From assembly GCA_014634225.1 (NCBI GenBank), contig BLFN01000196.1:2066107-2076106 (forward strand): 10,000 bases of DNA, read 5' to 3'. The first letter of the stretch is position 1, and every line of letters begins with the position of its first letter. The position numbers were made by a program, and so were the translations under genes. The notes below the pieces were generated by a model. The model was given only the letters and a program-made list of their open reading frames with translations, was not told where the DNA came from and did not search any database. This DNA is from Acropora yongei. Lineage: Eukaryota; Cnidaria; Anthozoa; Scleractinia; Acroporidae. Shown here piece after piece: positions 6,897 to 10,000 of the stretch.

Positions 6897-8305
6897 CTAC
6901 TCATCTTCGCTTTCACTGTCGGTGTCGAATTCGTTGTCTGCATCCAGGGCTTCTCCGCTTCCTCTCTCTTCTTCGTAAACAGCGTCATGCGCATTAGATA
7001 TACAGCACAACTTGAATGATCTTATAACAAGCTCTGCAGGAATATCCTGTCACACTTTCTTAATCCAATGCAACATGAGTTCATTGCTTGGCGCCCGCTT
7101 CTTTCCTGATGGCATGTATGTGAATGGTCCGTTCACCATCCAGGCCTGATATTGTGTTCTGACTCTGGTCTTAAAGGGCTTGTTTAGGCACTTGTCGAGG
7201 GGTTGGAGAACTGGAGTGAGGCCACCAGGAATTACAGCCACGTCGACATTTCTTCGCGCCAGCAGTTCTTTCACGCCCTCTGTAAAATGTCCACGGAACG
7301 AGTCCCACACCAGCAAGGACCCATTCTTTCTTTCCTATAAAAGAAAGGTAAAGAAGAAAGTATTTGAGTGAATTACCGGTAAACCCAAACACAAGCGCTG
7401 AAACAATCAAATGGTGATCAAATGTAAACAAACTTCCCAACAATCGAAGATATGATACGTGATTGAAAGCATGTGCTCAGTAATTTGATACATCACAGAA
7501 CAAAAGGAAAATAAACAAGCGAAGTAGTTTCTCTCCATTTGCTTTTCCTGCAAGTGCAACAATAAAGCTCCACTTGTCCGCACTGCAAGTTATGATCGCC
7601 ATTGTCTGGCTCCCTGTAAACTCGAGTGTTTGTGTTGCTGGTACCTCGAACTGCTTCATTGTTTCGTCCATGTTGATGATGTGGCTTGGGGGGTATTCAC
7701 AGTGCTTCCGGGATCTCAGCACGAACCAGTGAAAAGTCGCTGTTCTCCTCCATGTCAATGTTCTCCTCCATGTCAGCAGGTAGGCGCTGGGTTAGGGTTC
7801 GTATGAAAATTGAATGGCGGCTTTTCCAATTATGGTACCATCCAGCTGTTGCTTTGAACTCTTCATCAGTGCTCAGTTCCTTCGCCTTAACACGGAGCAT
7901 CATGCCGTTCACTGAAAGACTTGAATAGAAAACAAAAACCACAGTAAAAAAAAAGCAGTAAATGCAATGAACAAGAGATTCACCAGTACTCGTATAACTG
8001 AGATAAATAACCAGAAGCACTTTTACTTCAGGCAAATAAACAAGAAAGCTTTTGCTAACCTTGACTCCTTTGATCACTGAACCAGTCGGCCAACTCTTGA
8101 TCTAGCTCGGGATATTTTGGTTGGTAATGGACCATGGAAGCGCGTTTGGCTGTCATCTTCAGTTCCCCTGAAAACAAGACGTCCTGCTGATTGTGCCACT
8201 TTCGAACCACTGATTTGGTTTTCGATTGTTGTTGACAGCTTCAGCTTCAGCTATGATTTTCAACTTAAAGTTGAGATCATAAGAATGACGGCGAGTGTTT
8301 GGCAT
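6897..8305 (-). pseudogene. pogo/Tigger transposase, multi-exon and broken
   Basis: Start ATG 8305 gives an N-terminal helix-turn-helix (SYDLNFKLKIIAEAEAVNNN), broken by an indel near 8212. The next frame resumes VRKWHNQQDVLFSGELK and PKYPELDQELADWFSDQRSQ to a donor at 8059. A pyrimidine-rich acceptor ends at 7912; exon 2 (from 7911, phase-compatible) gives the CENP-B type segment (RVKAKELSTDEEFKATAGWY). A frameshift near 7735 leads to HIINMDET, VALAGKANGEKLL. After an intron or deletion, exon 3 starts at 7334: LLVWDSFRGH, VAVIPGGLTPVLQPLDKCLNKPFK. Catalytic Asp triad at 7668, 7304 and 7196 is intact, with 35 residues between the last two. A TGA at 7052-7050 interrupts, then the frame goes on to an acidic tail (DTDSESEDE) and TAG at 6899. 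About 40 residues expected between KANGEKL and LLVWD are missing. Confidence 0.88.
7741..7776. repeat. Tandem 18-bp duplication in transposase
   Basis: Two units of 18 bp (7741-7758 and 7759-7776) differ at one base. They encode MEENID then MEENSD on the minus strand, an in-frame six-residue duplication not expected in the family, just upstream of the frameshift near 7735. It looks like replication slippage in a dead copy. Confidence 0.85.
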
Positions 8306-8439
8306 GATTGTGCTGAATGTAGAACTCGCAAGATAATGTTCACCAGGTGAAGTAAATTTGCAACTACCGATTTTGTTGATCGAGTGGTTTATATGCTTTA
8401 AAACCATTTTTCACGAGAGGGAAGGCTAAAAATTAATAC

Positions 8440-8690
8440 TGGTATGTACTGATATGTCACTAACTGTGTGACTTTTTTGGCTTTTGTCTATCAATGTGAC
8501 TGAATGTGTGACATTTTGCTTTTGTTTGTATGTGTTGTATTTTGAAATGTACTTTGGCTCAAAATGATTTCAAGCTAGGTCAAAATATTTCAAACTAGTG
8601 TGTTATCAACTGTCTAAAAAGGGCTTTAATTTTTTGGGGTGTGGTAAGAAAAATTGGGCCTGGATTTTTTAGGCGGTAAAAAGAATACAA
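8440..8690. other. Non-coding stretch with a short direct repeat
   Basis: No gene is seen. Two imperfect copies of a TGTGTGAC plus T-run plus GCTTTTGT unit lie at 8465-8487 and 8505-8525. The segment lies between the pogo element and the SINE tail. Confidence 0.45.
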
Positions 8691-8927
8691 TAAAAACAAC
8701 AACAAAAAATGTTTTCTGTTTTATTATACCTCCTTTTAGTTCCCTCCCTGTACTTCCTCTTCTTCCTGTCTACGTAATTAGATATCTCACCTAATATCCC
8801 CTAACATCTACACTACCTATTTTTTCCGTGTTTTTCCTGCCGGCGATGGGTTCGAACTTCCAACTCCCTGACATCTCTGTTTAGTTTGTCGTGAGCTCAC
8901 ACCGCTCGGCCATCCACGAGATGCGAT
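8690..8927 (-). mobile_element. tRNA(Ser/Leu)-derived SINE
   Basis: On the minus strand an RNA polymerase III A box TGGCCGAGCGG (8912-8902) fits the consensus exactly. A B box, AGTTCGAACCC, follows at 8858-8848. The starts are 54 nt apart, as in class II (Ser/Leu) tRNAs with a long variable arm. The T stem and acceptor stem no longer pair, so this is not a working tRNA. The body continues for about 150 bp and ends in a repetitive TTGTTGTTG/T-rich tail near 8690. Target-site duplications were not found, and the outer limits are estimates. Confidence 0.65.
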
Positions 8928-9047
8928 TGAAGTCGACCATTTATTGATATAATCAATTAGAGCTAGTTCCAGGACTCCACGGGTTTTTCAGGCTCACACA
9001 TACGCAATTAAAACAGATTCGACTTGTAAATTTTCAGTCAATACGCA

Positions 9048-9854
9048 ATGGACTCCGATGGTGTTTGTGTAAACTTTGAGTACTTTTATCAAAAACTACA
9101 AGAGCTGAAGGAATCAACCAAATCGAAAACGAGTCAAACTACATTATATATAGACAATGAGTTTTATGATCAAGCAAAAACGTGGTTGAATTTGTCCGAA
9201 GAACAACGAAAATGCTCTAAACTCTCAAGTGCAGCGAGGACGAAAATTGCTCGCAAGAAATGGACTCTTGATGCTGAAGAGAACATTGTAAATGGTGAGA
9301 AAAAATATGTTGTCCCGAAAAGACACTTGCACAAAATTCTATTAGAAGCACATTCTTCCACATGTCACCGCGGCAGAGATAAAACTGAGAAATACCTTCA
9401 AATGTCTTACAATAGAATTTCCCAGCAAGTGGTAAGTTTATTCACCTCGCTCTGCAAACTACATCAACAACAAAGCAGCATAACAAGCCACTGCAAGAAA
9501 ACAATTTCCACCCCAATTCAAGCCTCAGGTTTTCTTTGTCATGTCGTAATAGACTTGATTGACTTTCGTAAACTTCCCTGTAATTGTTCCAAGCATAATA
9601 ACTGGGTTCTTCATGTACAAGACCATTTTTCAATGTACTCGTGGCTACTACCGCTTAAACACAAAGAAACTCGGGAAGTTGCCAGTAGTCTGGAATCACT
9701 ATTTTGGATGTTTGGATTTCCAACAACCTTACATTCAGACAATGGCAAGGAATTCAAAAGTAAAGTGATGACTGACTTATGTGCAAAACACAAAATTAAG
9801 CAAGTATTTGGTGCACCAAGAAATCCGGAACGGGCTAATCGAACAAGATCTTAA
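9048..9854 (+). CDS. KRBA2/Ginger-like integrase, chimeric 3' end
   Basis: 268 codons from ATG 9048. The N-terminal zinc-binding region has H102 and H107 (HSSTCH), then C136 and, where Cys is expected, His139 (CKLH). The retroviral-type integrase core follows: first Asp at D169 (VVIDLIDF), WVLHVQDHF, then D231 (LHSDNGKEF). The third acid is E261 in PERANRT. Only 29 residues separate D231 from E261, against the usual 35; six residues before the Glu seem to be lost in frame. The protein resembles the integrase-derived part of KRBA2/SCAND3-like proteins in animals, which come from mobile elements. It stops at TAA 9852-9854 only because the sequence changes identity there: a Penelope-like fragment begins at about 9838 in another frame. 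TTTTCAG at 9032-9038 is a possible acceptor before the ATG. Probably a dead copy. Confidence 0.75.
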   Translation: MDSDGVCVNFEYFYQKLQELKESTKSKTSQTTLYIDNEFYDQAKTWLNLSEEQRKCSKLSSAARTKIARKKWTLDAEENIVNGEKKYVVPKRHLHKILLEAHSSTCHRGRDKTEKYLQMSYNRISQQVVSLFTSLCKLHQQQSSITSHCKKTISTPIQASGFLCHVVIDLIDFRKLPCNCSKHNNWVLHVQDHFSMYSWLLPLKHKETREVASSLESLFWMFGFPTTLHSDNGKEFKSKVMTDLCAKHKIKQVFGAPRNPERANRTRS

Positions 9855-10000
9855 GCCGAAAGGAATTAAGCCGAGTATTGTAAATCGGCAATGCATTGTT
9901 TATAAATTTGCATGTGATCTGTGCGATGCAGATTATGTCTGTTATACGGCCCGACACCTTTATCAGCGCATTGCCGAACAACTTCTTAATGAGGGCCACT
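9838..10000 (+). pseudogene. Penelope-like element GIY-YIG nuclease, partial
   Basis: In the frame starting at 9838 the sequence is open to the window end: EQDLKPKGIKPSIVN, then QCIVYKFACDLCDADYVCYTARHLYQR. This is the C-terminal GIY-YIG endonuclease of Penelope-like retroelements, with the zinc-binding CDLC pair between the two motifs. The first motif reads IVY; the second reads YVC where YVG or YIG is expected, so a key glycine is replaced. The following ..AEQLL.. also departs from the usual His/Lys pattern. The reverse transcriptase part is absent on the left, because the integrase sequence abuts directly. The right end lies beyond the window. Confidence 0.8.

Larger units (their letters stand above)
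6657..8305 (-). mobile_element. pogo/Tigger-type DNA transposon, decayed
   Basis: The element is defined by a broken transposase (8305-6897) and by its 3' terminal region (6657-6765). That region carries the motifs TTATAAGGTGCACC (6673-6686) and GTCTTATAGGCGAATATTTT (6743-6762), which I recognise from the ends of animal Tigger-like elements. The matching terminal inverted repeat expected just right of 8305 is not clear: sequence near 8395-8441 is at best a very diverged partner. No TA target duplication can be fixed without that end. Confidence 0.7.

Noticed and set aside
8848..8919. Functional tRNA gene
   Set aside because: Acceptor and T stems do not pair; only the Pol III boxes survive, so a SINE head is the better call.
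1..10000. CRISPR array, bacterial defence system or phage genes
   Set aside because: No repeat-spacer pattern, no operons or ribosome-binding sites; content is eukaryotic transposon remnants and spliced exons.

Overview
The window looks like animal nuclear DNA, most probably from a stony coral or another anthozoan cnidarian. It is AT-rich, has spliceosomal GT-AG introns, and carries no bacterial operon structure. It holds decayed transposon families that I recognise from coral genomes: a Myb/SANT-like multicopy protein, a PIF/Harbinger transposase, Ty3/gypsy pol, a pogo/Tigger transposase, a KRBA2-like integrase and a Penelope-type GIY-YIG domain. The organism call is an inference from protein resemblance; no search was run.

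Layout. 1-579: no recognised gene, but a cluster of TTTGCA motifs and a long palindrome. 580-1100 (-): frameshifted Myb/SANT-like gene. 1271-1674 (-): N-terminal exon of a PIF/Harbinger transposase; the catalytic core is absent. 1765-2146 (-): possible LTR or promoter with a TATA box and three heat-shock-element modules. 2160-2955: nothing recognised. 2961-3020: AT/TAA microsatellite. 3045-4339 (-): decayed Ty3/gypsy protease-RT-RNase H fragment that has lost its catalytic Asp-Asp box. 4515-6085 (-): a gene model I built from splice sites, with five exons in mutually compatible phase encoding about 204 residues with a very acidic tail; a sixth, alternative exon is possible. Its expected start codon reads ACG. 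6657-8305 (-): pogo/Tigger element with a broken, apparently intron-containing transposase, followed 25 nt after its stop by a near-perfect histone-type 3' stem-loop. 8690-8927 (-): tRNA-derived SINE. 9048-9854 (+): KRBA2/Ginger-like integrase with a shortened D-E spacing, running directly into a Penelope-like GIY-YIG fragment (9838 to beyond 10000) in another frame.

The genes do not form a pathway. This is a graveyard of nested or adjacent mobile elements around one candidate host-type gene. The most striking signals are the histone-like stem-loop behind a transposase, the heat-shock-element array in front of the Harbinger exon, and the phase-consistent five-exon gene with a near-cognate start.
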